The translations under genes and the position numbers were made by a program. The notes beneath the pieces were generated by a model. It searched no databases and was not told the DNA's origin. It was given only the letters and a program-made list of their open reading frames with translations. This document shows, one piece after another, positions 1-14,200 of a DNA stretch of 64,000 bases. This DNA comes from Vandiemenella viatica (taxonomy: Eukaryota; Arthropoda; Insecta; Orthoptera; Morabidae), in contig CM061919.1 in assembly GCA_031002005.1 (NCBI GenBank), positions 171,351,121-171,415,120 on the forward strand. The letters are read 5' to 3'. Every line of letters begins with the position of its first letter. Positions within the stretch are counted from its first letter, which is position 1.

Positions 1-187
1 GAAAGTTATTCAGCTGGAAGATATTGCAGCAGATGTGGTATAAGTGACCCTACTGAAGCTAGGCCTCTCGCTCATCATCATCATACATGCAATCCAAGCA
101 GAGGGGATGGAATTTGTGCAGCAGTTGTCTGACGGTGACTAGTGTGTGGTTTCTGGATGTAAATGCCGCATGTGGGGAAAAGGAGGG

Positions 188-722
188 GGGGACATATAAG
201 CCTGTATCCCGGAAAGGTGAGCTTGTTTCCCCATCCAACTCATTTGATGTATTGCCTGAGACTAATTCAGTTTCATAATTGTCATCTTGTGAGGTGGTAG
301 CTCACTAGTTTTGAGTAACCGCAGAAAGGGATTCTAGTTGTCAGAAGTGCCAAAGTTAGGCAATTTATTGAATAGAAGAACAGCGATAGATCAGGGACAA
401 AATCCAATATCTATTCATTGCGTATTCTGTGATATCTGTTCCAAGGTGAGGAATGTGATCCATGATGCCATTGAACAGACGGGGTGCAACCAACTGTGGA
501 TTGTGGCTCATGTTGGTACCACTGATGCTTGCCACCTTGAAGCAGAGATTATCCTCTTTTCCTTCCAGCAGCTAGCTGAAATGTTGAACTATGTGCACTG
601 CATATGGGGGAGGTGTATAAGCCTGTATCCCAGAAAGTCAAGCTTCCAGCACTATCCAACCATTTTAAATACTATCTGAAAATGATTCAGTTTTGCAACC
701 GTCATTCTGTGAGGTGTTAGCC
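188..722 (+). repeat. Diverged direct repeat inside LINE A copy 1
   Basis: Positions about 188-306 and 609-722 are diverged copies of one stretch. Both start ATAAGCCTGTATCCC(A/G)GAAAG and both run to a GTGAGGTG(G/T)TAGC block. The LINE's ORF1 upstream region appears again after ORF1 material, so this copy is rearranged or built from two pieces. Confidence 0.55.
300..679 (+). pseudogene. LINE A ORF1 relic (SGNH/GDSL-esterase-like)
   Basis: Residues VRNVIHDAIEQTGCNQLWIV and AHVGTTDACHLEAEIILFSF parallel the ORF1 of the younger copy at 34.7 kb. That ORF1 shows esterase-like blocks (VVGSSN, HVGTND). Truncated and mutated; no function expected. Confidence 0.65.
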
Positions 723-839
723 CCCCAGCCCAATATGTCTGAGTAGTGATCAAAAGACTAGTGGCCACAATAGTTAGGCAGACCTAACTGTCTGCAGCTT
801 AGATGAAAGAAGTGATCGCAACCTCTGGTTCAAAACAGG

Positions 840-3480
840 CCTAACTAGAAAGCATTATTACCAGCACAGAAGCAGATATCGTAATAGGTTCAGAAAGCTG
901 GTTAAAACTGCATATAGGATTAGCAAAAACTAAAAAAAAAAAAAAGCATGAAAGTTTTTCAATAAAGATAGATTGCATTCCCAGGGAGATGGTGTACTTA
1001 TAACTGCTAGTACCTGCCGTGTAACTAAACAGACGTCAATACAATCTGAAAAATCTCAAATGGACTTTTAGCTCAATGTATCCAGGGCAAAACTTGTGAT
1101 AAGCTCCTTCTATCGTTCACCAGATGCAAATGTAACTATTTTTGAGGCATTAAAGAATTGTGTAAATAGAGCTCATCAATTTCCAGGTCATGTAATAATA
1201 CTATAAGGTGACTTTAACTTGACATATATTGACTCAATTAATTACATTCAGATTATAGGTGGCAGGATAAAACAGTTTGTGAAATCATTCTCGATCTGTT
1301 CTCAGATCATCATCTTGAGCAGCTTATCACTGAAACAATGCAGTGTCTTAGCGGTAAAACATTTTAGATGTTCTTGTTAAAAATAGGCTGAATTATTCAT
1401 GGACATTTCTGCTGCCACAGGAATAAGAGATCACAAAGTGATAATTCCTACAGTAAAATGAATAATGAAGCATAAAAATAAAGTACTTTTTACAGATTCT
1501 AAAAGGCGTTAAAGGAATGTTTAAGTTCCTACCTAAAGAATAATTAACTTACCTTCAAAGTAGCAAGAGGCACCATTGAGGAAGCTCAAAAAGCATGAGG
1601 TACCATAGTGATTTTTAAAAGTTAGGTGAGATAAGAGGGCATGTTAAAAATGCGATGTGTGAGGCCTTTAATCACTTTTGTTGCAATTCACCTTCTAAGT
1701 GCCACACCGAAATTTTGATTGTAAAGAAAAAAAAAGGGCAGTTATAGGAACAACAATGTGCCAGTACTAATACTAGATGGTCAATAAGTTGACGACAGCT
1801 GCAACACTGCTACTGTATTTAACACCAAACTTAAAAATTCATTCACTGACGAAATATAGAAAATGTACATACTTTTACATATCATGAGGAATTAGAAATG
1901 GATTTGGCATGAAAAGACAGTGTAGGGATTGTAAAACAACTGAAGCTCCTGAGTTGGGGAAATTGCCTGGTACTGTTAGTATCCCAATAACAGCAGTTTT
2001 AGAGTATGCGACAGAAATAGAATTATTTTTTTCTGATGCATTTTGTAAATCTCTAAAAGAGAAAAAAGTACCTTCCAACTGGAAAATTGCCCAGGTAATT
2101 CCTACTTTCAAGAAAGGAGATTGCGAGGTCCTAGGAAATAACTGCCCACATCTCTAACACTTGTTTGCATCCTGAAGCCTGTTATATGTTCTACATTATG
2201 AAGTTTCTAGATGAAAACTAGTTGCTTATACTGAACCAACATGGATTTCGGAAGAACAGATCTCATGAAACACAGCTGACCCTATTTTTGCATGGTGTAA
2301 TGAAAGTTATCCGTGCAGGATCACAAGTTGATGCAATTTTCTTGGTTGTTCAGAAAGTTTTTGACTCTCTACCACACAACTGAATCATGAAGATTTTAGC
2401 ATATATTATATCAGATTTGTGAATGGATACAAGATTTTCTAACTGGTTGGTTGCAGTATGTCACTGTTGATAGGGAAGGAAGCCTGTTCTAATGCAGATG
2501 TTTCTTCAGGCTTTCCTCAAGGAAGTATTTTTTCCTTAATTTTTATAAAAAATTTCAAAGACAGTGTTTGCTGAAGATGCAGAAAGGTACTCTGATAATT
2601 GCTTAGAAATTCAGCATTATCTGGATGCTATTTCAGAATGGTATTAAGAATAGAAACTTGAGCTAAATTGAATAAACAGCAAGGCAATGTAAATAACTAA
2701 CAAAAAGAATCTGTTTGTTCATGAATACAAACTAAACAGCTCAGTTGTAGACACGGTTCATTCCCTGATTTGAGCATAATAGTACAAGGCAACATGAAAT
2801 GGAACCTGCACATAACTTCTGTTGTAGGTAACACTAATTTTAGATGTCATGTAAGAAACTTCGGCGTGTGCACACCTCCCAAGCCACATGACTCATTCTC
2901 TTTAGCATGAATAAGGTTTAAGACTGAAATATTGTGTATTTTTGTGTTCATGATATATGTTCTTCTCCCATCGCTGCCTTCAACTTTGGTGAGTGATGAG
3001 TCATTTTCCCTTTCCTTGTAATTTTTAATTTTAGATTATGATTTGTAGGTTGTATTTTGAAGAATTATAATGCTTGTACATAGGATATAATAAACAAAAA
3101 TCTCATTCATCCACATTTGGCTTAATGTAGTGGAGTTTGGGATCCTATCACAAGGGACTGGTTGACACGATAGAGTAAGTAAATACAGTAGCTGCTAGAT
3201 TTTGACTGCCTGCCACAGCGTTTACGAAAGCATCACTGAACTGCTACACAGATTAGGCTGGAATTGTCTGGCAGACAGACAACATCAGTTTAATTTGAAT
3301 TTTTTGGCAAATATGCGAATATATTCTCTTTTATGAATGTGATGTAATACTTTTTCCATCAACCTACATAGGTCACAGTGACAGGAGAGATAAGATCAGA
3401 GAAATAAGATGTCATACTGATGCTTATTATGCTTTCTTTTCTCTTGCCATTTGGGATTGGAATGCTCACAGTTAGTTTTT
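840..3480 (+). pseudogene. LINE A ORF2 relic (endonuclease plus reverse transcriptase)
   Basis: Recognisable pieces include LKEKKVPSNWKIAQVIPTFKKGDCE (quoted here in two parts: LKEKKVPSNWKIAQ and VIPTFKKGDCE) near 2050-2130, the NQHGFRK(N/K) RT block near 2240, and the 3' C-terminal tail near 3380-3480. All match the family A ORF2 at 35.2-38.0 kb. Stops and frameshifts are frequent. Confidence 0.75.
2864..3118 (+). repeat. PLE LTR-like fragment inserted in LINE A copy 1
   Basis: Interrupts LINE homology between 2863 and 3119. It carries the recurrent motif ACTGAAATATTGTG followed by GCTGCCTTCAACTTTGG and GAGTGATGAGTCATTTTCC, which recurs throughout the PLE-rich intron. Related fragments lie at about 3640-3760 and 4160-4330. 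Confidence 0.5.
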
Positions 3481-3639
3481 GTCCAAAGCCCCCTCTGCCA
3501 CCCACAATATAATATGTGAATTGCAGAGTATAGAAGTAGATTAGATATATGATAAGGGGAAAGGTGTACACATCCAGACCATTCATGTGGTAGATCTGAA
3601 TGTGTAAACATCTTTCCACTTGCCATATGTCTCACCTCC

Positions 3640-3770
3640 AATACGAGTCAGGTTGTTGACCAAAGTATTGTAAAGTGTGTTTGTGTGCCCCCTCCTGCCT
3701 TCAACTTTGGCAAGTGGTGGGTTATTTTCCCTGTTGCTTTATCCCCATTACAAAAGTCTAAATAATTTAT
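3640..3770 (+). repeat. PLE LTR-like fragment
   Basis: Contains CCTTCAACTTTGGCAAGTGGTGGGTTATTTTCC, given here as CCTTCAACTTTGG plus GTGGTGGGTTATTTTCC, the same 3' module as the other PLE-type repeats. Short and isolated. Confidence 0.45.
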
Positions 3771-3894
3771 ATTTATATATTTGATTTTAAAAGATTTTTG
3801 TCATTTTTAATAATTTTCACCACTTTTGCACGTTTCTTTTTCATTTTTTATTAATTTGTTTAATGTTATTATTATTTCCACAGATACTATCTTT

Positions 3895-4051
3895 CTTTTT
3901 TTTTTTTTTACACCTTGTCGACAGCTAAGGTCATTAGAGGTGGGATGGGACTGGGAATAAGGAACGGGAAGGAATTCGGCCATGGGCTTTTTGACGGAAG
4001 CATCCCGGCATTCGCCTGGAGTGATTTGGGGAAACCATGGAAAACCCAAGA
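3895..4051 (-). mobile_element. SINE family 1, copy 1 (5' truncated)
   Basis: tRNA-derived SINE in minus orientation; its A-tail appears as the T-run at about 3896-3910. The body includes AAGGAATTCGGCCATGG and GATTTGGGGAAACCATGG. Homology stops at about 4051, so the tRNA-like head is missing. Confidence 0.75.
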
Positions 4052-4159
4052 TACTATATTCACTCCCACAAGACTTCCACTTTGAACATAATGGTCAAAG
4101 CCACCATTCATTTGGTTGTGTTGAACATGGATGTCTATGCGAGCTCAGTAATATATTTC

Positions 4160-4330
4160 TTTTTCACGACTAAGGGAATAGCATGAAATATTGTGCTTTA
4201 GTTAGTTTTTTTTAAGAGTAATTTCTTTTGCTGCTGCCCTCCTCTTTTAAAACTTGGATGAGTGTTGGGTGTATTTTACCTTTCTATTCCACATTAATAT
4301 TGCCTTACAGCATTTCTTCCCTCACCATTG
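4160..4330 (+). repeat. PLE LTR-like fragment
   Basis: ATGAAATATTGTG followed by a degenerate CTTGGATGAGTGTTGGGTG module. No coding content. It separates the SINE from the last visible IDE exon. Confidence 0.4.
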
Positions 4331-4498
4331 TTACAGGGATTTAAGTGAAATGGTTTTAATATAAGTACAGTAGATGCTTAATGAAAACAAAATGCAGTAC
4401 TAAATTCGTAAGCACTAGTATCAGAAAGAAATATACTGCTAATACATTTTCCTAAAAATATATTTCTATAATTGATAAGAAATGATGCTAATTCTCAC

Positions 4499-4608
4499 CT
4501 CACAAATTCAAAGCTCATGTTTGCTTTTGGCAAAAAGAATTCATCATCCTGCTTAAACCAAACTCTTGTAAATGGTGTGTCTTGTATAATTGTAGGATGT
4601 TCTGGTGC
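4499..4608 (-). CDS. Ide: IDE exon k (last exon in window)
   Basis: Reads [20 protein letters not shown], then [16 protein letters not shown]. Acceptor ATTACAG ends at 4609. Donor GTGAG starts at 4498 in phase 2, so the next exon must lie left of position 1, since 1-4498 holds only repeats. Confidence 0.92.
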
Positions 4609-5216
4609 CTGTAATATTTATACAAAATCACCAGAATCATATAAAGTTCTACCATCTTTGAGTAGTGTACTGTAGCAACACTTACATTTTCTTCTCTTGG
4701 CATCAGGTTAAAGTCCGTAGGAATAAATTCATTTCGTGGAGGAAGTTTTAAGTCATCACATAAATTTGTTTCCATCCATTTCTGTAACATAATTGCAACT
4801 GAAGTTGACTGAATCTTCAGAATATTTTGTTTATTTATTTTTTCATTTAAATTGAACTAATCATACACAAATTTCATAATGTTTTTACTTACCTTTATTA
4901 TATCTGAAGGAATTTTTTCTAACATATATTTTGTTCCATACCACTTTTCAACTTGTTCTGCTACTTTTTCAAACTTTTTCCCTATGACGGCAATCCTATG
5001 CAGAAATCATTTATTGAACTGCATTTGTGACCAATGAGGGCACCAATTTCAGAAAAAGAAAAAAGGCTTACCTGATATTTTCTGGTGTTAAGTATTTCAT
5101 TACCATATCTATAAGTTCAGGTTTCCATTCTGTTATCAAATACTGTCCAGAGAGTACTTCTTCCAGTGGATATTCCTGTAAAATCCCAAATAGAGTTAAA
5201 TTTTGATACTATGATC

Positions 5217-5255
<39 letters not shown>

Positions 5256-8200
5256 AGTATCACAGGGTTTTAATTACTCACATTAAGGTTCTGTGCAGTT
5301 GATGACACATGATTGTGAGGTATTTCTTTATCCTTGAAACGAAAATGCATATCCATGATATCTCGATATTCTTCAAAAATCCATTCCTTAGGTCCTTCCA
5401 GCTGAAGCATCTTTAAGTACTGCAAATTTTTTTTAAAAAAATCAATATAAGTATGGTAGTCATCATAGATAGCTTCAAGACTTTACAGTGTTACAGGAGA
5501 AAGGAGTATCTCATAAATCAGTTGTATCAGTTCATAATTATTTCATAATTCTATTCTTACTCATCACATAGCAAAAACTGAGTTCTCAGATGGACAGTAT
5601 GGTATCTTAACCTGATAAAGGTTAGGATATTATTAATTCAAAGATTATTATTTTTTATTCAATTTTTCCAGAGTTTTCTAGTATTTTTATCAATAAACTT
5701 GTGACTTCAAAGGGGATTTCTTAGCCTGAAAACTTAAAATGAGTGACTAAACATCTTAAAACCTTCCCTCAGTATTATTTCCATCTCAACAACAAGCACA
5801 CTCACAACCCCTCATAAAAGCTGATGCAATGAAATAGTTATTGGCAAGATAGATTAAAGTCAATTCAAAGCTTCAGAACTTAGAAAGTTTAATAAAGTTT
5901 CAAGCAATCACATCTTAAAAGAAGCAGACACACGAATGGAGAACTTCTCCAGAGAAGAACAGGATGTCCTAACTTTTTACAAAAGACTTCAACTCGAATG
6001 TTCGTAATGAAACTGCCTCTGGAGAAACTTTCTTTCAATGCTTCTAGGATGGAATCTACATATTCCAGCTGCAGAATCCTTTGATTGCAAGAAGATTCTT
6101 GGTGATATAGAAGTGGCTTTATGAGACTTGATATAATGTTTAGCAGTGCAGATTAGGTAGAAGAATCCAGAGAGTAATCATCGAAATATATCAAAATTCT
6201 CTCAACAGATAAGTGAAATATGCGATTTTTCATCACTAGTTAAGTTCTTGTAGACTAAATTACTTTAAAATCTTTAAATTATCAACTAAATTTTTTAATG
6301 TTAGCAAGAAGAATGAAACAACAGTTTTAAATTCTTGTCATTTTGTGAGCTTATTACTAGCACGTTCTTTTAATTTACAAATAGCTAAAAGATTGGTAGT
6401 TAGTTTATTACAAATATTATAACATAGACAAACATTGTGGTACAAGTTATTTAACAGTTCTAATTTCTTATATACTGTATGTAATTTAAATCAATAGATT
6501 GTTCAGGTTACTGTGTTACCACATATTAAAAGCTCTGTCCCATTTAAAACACAACAGTATTTAACTAGTTCTAAAATTTAAAAATATCAGCATGATAATT
6601 ATAAATAATAATAATTATTATTTGTAAATAACTTGGGTGTTATTCACATTAGCTTTATACAGTATCACTTTTTTAAATTCCACTATTCATATTTTGAATT
6701 AAGTTCTGAAGTTAATAAGCTCACTGACCTGTTCTGTCTGAAATGTAATTGTTGTTTAATTACTTTCTAATAAATTAAAATAAAAATCTCCAAGCATTAA
6801 AAAAATTATTTGTATAGAACGGTTAGTTATTATCCACATTAACACTATGTAGTACTGACCTGTTAAATTCCATCTTAAGTTTAATTTTGAAATTCATTGA
6901 TATAAGTTTTATTTATTGGCTTCTAAGCATTTTCTACATAACTATTACTTATAAATCTTTAATCTAATATAATTTTATATAAAAAGTTAAGCAGATTGTA
7001 TAAATTTTGTTATTTATGAATTAAATTTAAAATTATAGAGATTCGTTTTACTACTTAAATTTCATTTAGAAGCTACTAGAAATATTTGGGAAAAATCAAG
7101 CTTGGAAAGTGTGGCACCTGTTGCAGGTAAGTGTGAATGATGTTGATTACAGTAGGTGTTAGAATTGGTTTAACTGGAAATATGGTGGAAAGGAAACATG
7201 GGAAATAAATGAGGCTCTACAATGGTTTTTGTCCACGTTGTATTAAGGATGAAAAAATCAGGGAGATGGATAAAATAATCAGGAAGTTGCACAAAACGGT
7301 TAGGACCCTTGAGGCTCATCCTGTGGAGGTTCGGCTAGTGGAGGCTAAGACTGAAGGTGGAGCCAGTGAGGGCTCAGCCTGTAGAGGCTCATTCTAGAAA
7401 GGCAGAAACGAGAGATGGTGGGTCAGTTGAGGAGGGGGAGAAATATGGTTGGGAGATGATAACAGGATGTAGGGAAACTACTTGAACTAATCAAAAATAA
7501 AATATAAGATCCCAAAAAATACAACCCTTAGTCATCACGGCATTATCAAACTGCTACTCACTCAAGGTCCCAAATAATATACAAACAAAGATATTTTTTT
7601 TTTTCTGCTTTACGTCTCTTTTTAACATCGAGGTCTTTAGAGACGGGAAAGGATGGGGGGCAAGGATGGGGGCAAGGAATGGGAAGGAATTCGGCCATGG
7701 CCTTTTGAAGGAAGCATCCCGGCATTTGCCTAGAGTGATTTGGGGAAACCATGGAAAACCCAAATCTGGATGCCCGGATGGGGATTCAAACCGCTGTCCT
7801 CCCGAATGCGAGGCGAGAACGCTAACCGTTACACTGCCCCGCTCGGTACAAACAAAGAGATAGTGATAAATTACTACTTAAATACGTATGAGAAGATGAA
7901 TAAAAATTACAGATTGTAAATACAGATCTGATATTTAAACAACTCTAAAACTGACTTACTTTTGTTCAAATTATTATAACAGATGAAATATTGCTAATGA
8001 AAACACACCTGAAAGACAAGTTCAACAATATTGTCCACATATTCAATGCCTTCTTCTGTCAAATCCACACTGATTACAAAGAAGCCAAATCCTCTGGAAC
8101 CTGTTCGATAACCACCTACCAAGTTATTGCACCAACCTTTGGCTTTCAACAAAGACAAAAGGCTACCAGGGCCTTCATGGCCAACCAGATGGCTTAGATA

Positions 8201-11200
8201 ATGTCCTGGCTGAAACAAATTTCAGTAATTATCTCTTCTTTAAAAAATGGTAAAATACTTATCAATATATATATATATATAAATACTTACTCCTGCTTTG
8301 TAATATTCATGCAGATCTGGCATGGGGAATGTTATATTCAGATTTCTATTATCTTTGATGGGAACAATGTATCCTCTCATCTGTATCTGCTCTGGTCCAT
8401 ATGGATGATCAGTCCAACGTGGAGCAATAACATTTTTATTTTTGACATCAGAGAACATCTCACAAGTCATTTTTTCCAATTCATCCAGGCTTTCTGAACA
8501 AAAATTTGAGAAGTAAATATTCTTATTTACAGTATTATAGTTTTATAGCAGAAATTTTTATTTCAGTTTTAAAAAAAACTAATCATTTCATTTCCCCCAA
8601 GTGAGTTACTAAAATAACTCATTTTTTCACATGATCTAGCAAATAATTATCTTACAACCTTACAAAAAAACCTTACAAAAAAAAAGATTTCCATATAGTA
8701 CTAGGATTACTTATCCTCTGCTGATTCATATTCTCTCATTGTGATTTTACAGTTAGTGTCAAAATCTAGACACAAGATAAAAAAATCCTGTATTTTTATT
8801 TTGATCTACAGAAACCATGTTAATTTGCCCACTCAACATGAATATAGAGCCCCTACATATGGCAATGTGAAAAAAAAATGTTCCCTTTGTTTGTTGCAAG
8901 TTCTTATTTCAAGTTTATTCACCGATTTGGGATGTCAGGATTTGGTTGAAACTAAGAGGGCTGTCCAGAAAGTGACTTAAATTTTGAAATAATAATAATA
9001 ATTTAAAAAAAAAATTAGACAAAGAAATTTTATTACACGTTTGAAAGGGACAATCTTAAATGGTTTTTATACATAGTCCCTATTTAAATTGAACCACTTA
9101 CAAAAATGCACACAGTTTTCAATTTTGTCTCTGTAGATTTCGACCACTAGTTTATACTGGCATGAACTTCTGCATCACTGTCAAAGTGTTGTGAGTGAAG
9201 TCTTCATCATTGGAAAGGGGTGGTTATCACTCGGTGCCAGATTTAGACTGTATGATGGGTGATCAAACACCTGCCATACAAAACCATCCAAGAATTGTCA
9301 GGTATGACTAACCATGTGTGAATGTGCATTGTTGAAAAAAAAACACTTCAATATTTTTGAGCTCAGTTTTCTCTGACACTTGTTTTGTATCTATCACCTT
9401 AGTATTGTTAATGTTTTGCAACAACTTTCTAATTGTTGTGCTCATTCAAGGAAATCAACCAGAAGCAGTCTCTCTGCCTCCAAAAACACAGTTGCCATTA
9501 ACTTTCTGACTGACAGCATTTGCAAACATTTTACTGGTTTTCTGTGAGAACTTGTGTGCTCCATTGCATGGACTGTCTTTTTGTCTCATAATTGACATGC
9601 TTTACCCATATCTCATCTCACATTATGACATAATCATTACCACCCTTGTCATAGGCTTTGAGGAAATTCAGCGATGCAGCAAGGAAGTTTTTTGTGGTCA
9701 TCTGTCAAGATTTTTGGCACCCACCTTGCACAAAGCTTGTGATAACCAAGTTTCTCTGATAAAACTTCATGCATTAAACATGAAATTGGGGGAAATGAAG
9801 TGAGAGTTCTGTAATCATAAAGTGGCACATTTAACAAATTTCATCGTTGATGTTTATTGTCAGTTCATAAGTCACAAGACTAGGCTTACCAGTGCAGTAG
9901 ACATTGGTGCAGCAATTTTTAAACTAAATGTACCTCTTCACACTCCACCTTCACACATTATTCCATCTCCATAAACCTCATGGAGTTACCGATGAATTTC
10001 AATTGGTTTGAGGTTTTTCGCTAGTAAAAACCTAATCACTGATTGCACCTCTCAATGCACAGGATTTTTTATTTTTTTTATTAAAGCTCACATTTCAATG
10101 ATTCACAGCAAAAGTAGAAAAAGTACAGTCCACATGCTATGACAGCTTGCTGTGTACTGAGTGTAGAAAAATTTTGATGCCAGGATGGTGGCTCAATCCC
10201 CACCCATCTCCTTACAAGTCACAAAACACAAATGTAAGTTACTTTCTGGATAGCCCTCATATACTGCCTCCTCAAACAAATGACAAACCTCCTCTTTACA
10301 TTGTGAACTGTTTGTACAGAGGTGGCACTGTTGAATCAATAGTTCCTGGTATAAGGAGTCACCCAATGATAGCATCCCTCAACTGAGGGCAGAGAAGTGG
10401 GGAGTAGTATAGGGAACCCACTTGAGTTTTTGTAAACAGCTACTAAAGTTGGAAGAATTGGAAATGACCAATTTCATGAGGATGCAGAGACAACAAAAAG
10501 CCACCGCATTAAAGACTCAAAGGGCATACCAAGGCCATGTAATCCTTTCAAATTATATATGGAATGATGGCTTCATCCTGCGTGAAACATTCCAGAAGAT
10601 AATAACCTCTGTGTGGAGGTTGCTTAGAGATGACACATCAAAATTGATAGAAACATCCTGAGTTGAAGTATGGAATGTTAGACATCTTAATAGCACAGGA
10701 AGAGTAGTTAAAAAGAGTTACATGACAACTTTAGTTAACTGTTGTTACTATTAGTGAGATTAATTGGAATGATGCACCGAATATCTGGTCTGGGTTGTCT
10801 GTATATATAAAACAAAATCCATATACAGTTGACCATACCATATTGCTGAACAAAATAAAAAACTATGGCATCAGAGTGGTAGCGACCAGCTGTTAGCAGG
10901 GGGATTGCGCAAAACAGCTTAAGCTAAACTGTGACAATTAACTGTGGCCTAAGTGATAACCGTAGTAGGTGAAGGTAAGTTTCAAATAATGTTCACTGTA
11001 GACCTTGTTGTTAGTTTCAAACTATGCATTCCTTCAAAAAATTTACATCAGACGGTAACCAAATTTAAGGCATCAGACTTCTTTTCTGAAATAAACAACT
11101 GTACGTATAAACCTTAATAGCCGCAAGCAACTCCAGAGCACCCCCTAACTAAATGAAAGTTCAATTACATCAGAGTTAATCACATTCTGTGTTCAATCTT

Positions 11201-14200
11201 CAATCATTAATTGTACTATGGTCCTGCTGATGAATAACTGATCTCTTATAAATGGTCAGAATAACAGAACACAGTTGATCTTCAGAAAAATAATAATTTA
11301 CAATTAATGGGAATAATTAGTTATACTGTTTTAACATAGAATTAGTATTATAAATATTAGCCAGATTAATGCTGTATTAAGTATCAGGTGACAAGCAGCA
11401 GAACCATTACACATTTCTAATACACTTAATATAGCTAGTTGGAAAGTGAACATTTGTTCCATCAATTACTAGCAGAAATATATACAAAACATTGAAAAAG
11501 AAGATGCATAATTACCTTTTCCCAAAACGGATAAACTCATAATATTTGAAGAATACCAAGTCTCATGAAACTTTAAGAGTTCTTTTCGCACATTGATTCC
11601 TTTCTCCTTTGGAATTACATCAAGGGTAAGTTTGTTTCCTATAATAAGCAGTTGTTGTTTCATTAACAGTGATAGAAACATTATTTTTATCCATATGGTA
11701 AGGAAAGGAAAAAATGGTATGTACTTAGCAAGAGTAAGATACCTGTTCCAAACTTGTTGTATGGGTGATCCATTTTGGATGTCGATTTGTCCAGCTGATC
11801 CACTCTCCAAGAATCATTTGGAATATTCTTCTCATGCTCAGAGTTTACAGCATTTACTTCACGCTCTGTTGCACTCTCAGTGAACAATGGTGACAGAAAG
11901 AATTGAGAAAACCTGCAGATAGTAAACTGATGCAAGAAAAATACATAGACCATCTATACACACATTTTATCCAAATACATACATCCCAGCATTAAATTTT
12001 CAGAAATATGGAGTTAATAATTTGGCTAATAAAAATACCTGAGGTGACAGAGCATCTCTCGTCTGTAAGCTCTGGCCACAATGAATCTCATTTACTGACC
12101 ATTATACCCTTCTATGCTTTTGCAGTTGGTTTCAGTCTGTCAATTTTACGTCATCTTGTATAGTATATTTCTTTCTGCAGATCCAAACTCTACACAGTTT
12201 CTGTATTTTATCCCAACTTCCTCTGATTCATTTTCACCATCAGTTTTTTTTTTTAAATGCCTGGTGACTTTTCCTGTCTTTAGTTTTGAAGTAAAACAAC
12301 AGTATAACATATACCCCAATGTACTAATTTTTTTAAGTGAATCAGGAGACTGAATTACAGATAAAAGAAGTGCTTAAAAACATCTCACACATATGCTACT
12401 ATCCACTTGCTATTAGTAAAAAATTATGGCATTAGAACACAGAAATTAAATATGGCTAGGTTAATAACTGCTGAAAATAATGTTAGTTGGTAAAATACCG
12501 GCATAATTTGTAATCACAAATTTCTCACTAATTGATTTAATTATTATTTTAAGCAATGAGTGTCTTGGTATCATCAATTTTATTGGTTATTATTTTAATG
12601 TCTAAGACAAAATTTAGTTTTAGGCTTTAAGTAGTTTCATTGACACACATAGGATTAAAAAACATTTTTTTAGTACAACACAGTATCAATATATCTAAAT
12701 GAACTATAAACTAAACTGTAAAATTATGCCAATAAATCAAAGCTGTCACATCGACTACAGTTCAGTGGAGCCTCACTGGTGCTACAAATGGGTCAAGTAG
12801 TAGTGATCTAATTGAAAAGTATAGGAAACTAATTGGAAAGGGCTGTTTCAAGTATAACCTGTCTGACCAATGAAAACAACTACTTTGCTCTGTCCAAATT
12901 ACTGGCTAAGCAAAAATCCACTACTCTTCTTCCCCAAATTGGAGTCAATATCAGAGTCACAGTTTTGTCTGATATTCCAATCTTTGATTCCATCAAGAAT
13001 TGGTTCCCAGAGAAATTCAACTATGTCTCACTGGATTAAATGACCAGCAAAACATAGTCATCAAGGCTAAAGAAAGCAAATCAATTAGTTACAAAAGCTG
13101 AGACAGTAAAGTTACAATAAGCAATATTAACCCAAAATATGAAAGCAAAAAATGAACTGAACAAATTTGACTATCTGTGTGCTAACTGCCTAAACTCTGC
13201 TCATCTTGTTTATGAACTTTGTAGGCAGGAAGCTAAATGATTGCATAAAATCACCAAAATTCCATTGTGACAGGATTTGAAACAAAATTGATCTTGACTT
13301 CTAATGTTGTGTAATGTGGCAGGTTAATTCACTCAGCTAATCTGTTGTGATTTAATTTAAAACAAAGAAAATACATCTGGACTACAGCATTTAATCCAGA
13401 AATTATGTCCTTAAAGTGTTCCTCAACATCCAAACAGATTCACATTGACATACATTTTAATGACAGAAAACTGAACCAAATGACAGTCTTCAAGATACTT
13501 AATAAATAAGCACTATAGGAACAGCAGGAGCAGAGCTAAAGTAATTACGCATGTGTTTGCAAATCACAGGATAAGTTCAGTCTTTTAAGATGAGTATACG
13601 ATACCACTCTCCAAAGTCTCATGCCACAAACCATTTCTCTTGCTGTCTCAGAGGTTTCAGATATACTTTTAACTCTCTGTACCATAGTAAAAAAACACTG
13701 ATTAATCTGGTAATCAAGGAATCATGCATGTCCTGCAATATCATCTATTGTTATGGCCAATGACTTGCAATATCTTGGCTGTCTGGGCATTGTAAATTAA
13801 CCCATCACACTTTTAGTCACTGCAATTTCTTTCTTCTCCTCCCCCCCCCCCCCTCTCGGACACCTTCATGCAATACATTTGCCACAAAACATATGGGCAG
13901 CTTCCTTCAATAAGAAACTTACACAATTCCATCTGAAAGCAGCATTTCTGGGAAAAGTCATAGTTTGAAATCTTTTTATCACAGACAGTATGGTACAACT
14001 GTCTGAAACAACCTTCCCTTATTTATGATTCAGTGTTTGTGGCCCATCAACACTGAAGCCAGAAGAAGATTGGTCAGGCAGAAATGGAAGGCCAAGGCCT
14101 TTGTATGGAAACTAACCCAGCACTAACTGTATTTATTCACAGAAAACCAAAATCTGAAGGCCAAACATTGAATTGAGTAAAGTTCCTTGAGAGTTTCAGG

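Larger units (their letters stand above)
1..3560 (+). mobile_element. Decayed CR1-type LINE, family A copy 1
   Basis: Heavily mutated copy of the LINE at 34.65-38.1 kb. It aligns by eye through ORF1 (about 300-680), endonuclease/RT (about 840-3480) and the same 3' end: CCCTCTGCCACCCACAAT followed by GAATTGCAGAGTATA at 3490-3535. Every frame is broken by stops and indels. It is interrupted at about 2864-3118 by a PLE-type repeat fragment. It lies in the IDE intron downstream of the last visible exon, in the opposite orientation to the gene. Confidence 0.82.

Noticed and set aside
7201..7397. Small host gene in the IDE intron
   Set aside because: Short, no splice context, and better explained as a LINE ORF1 fragment or chance; kept only as a low-confidence feature.
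11469..11810. 113-codon minus-strand open frame as a whole gene
   Set aside because: Only 11638-11516 is coding (IDE exon d); the rest is intron read-through beyond consensus splice sites.
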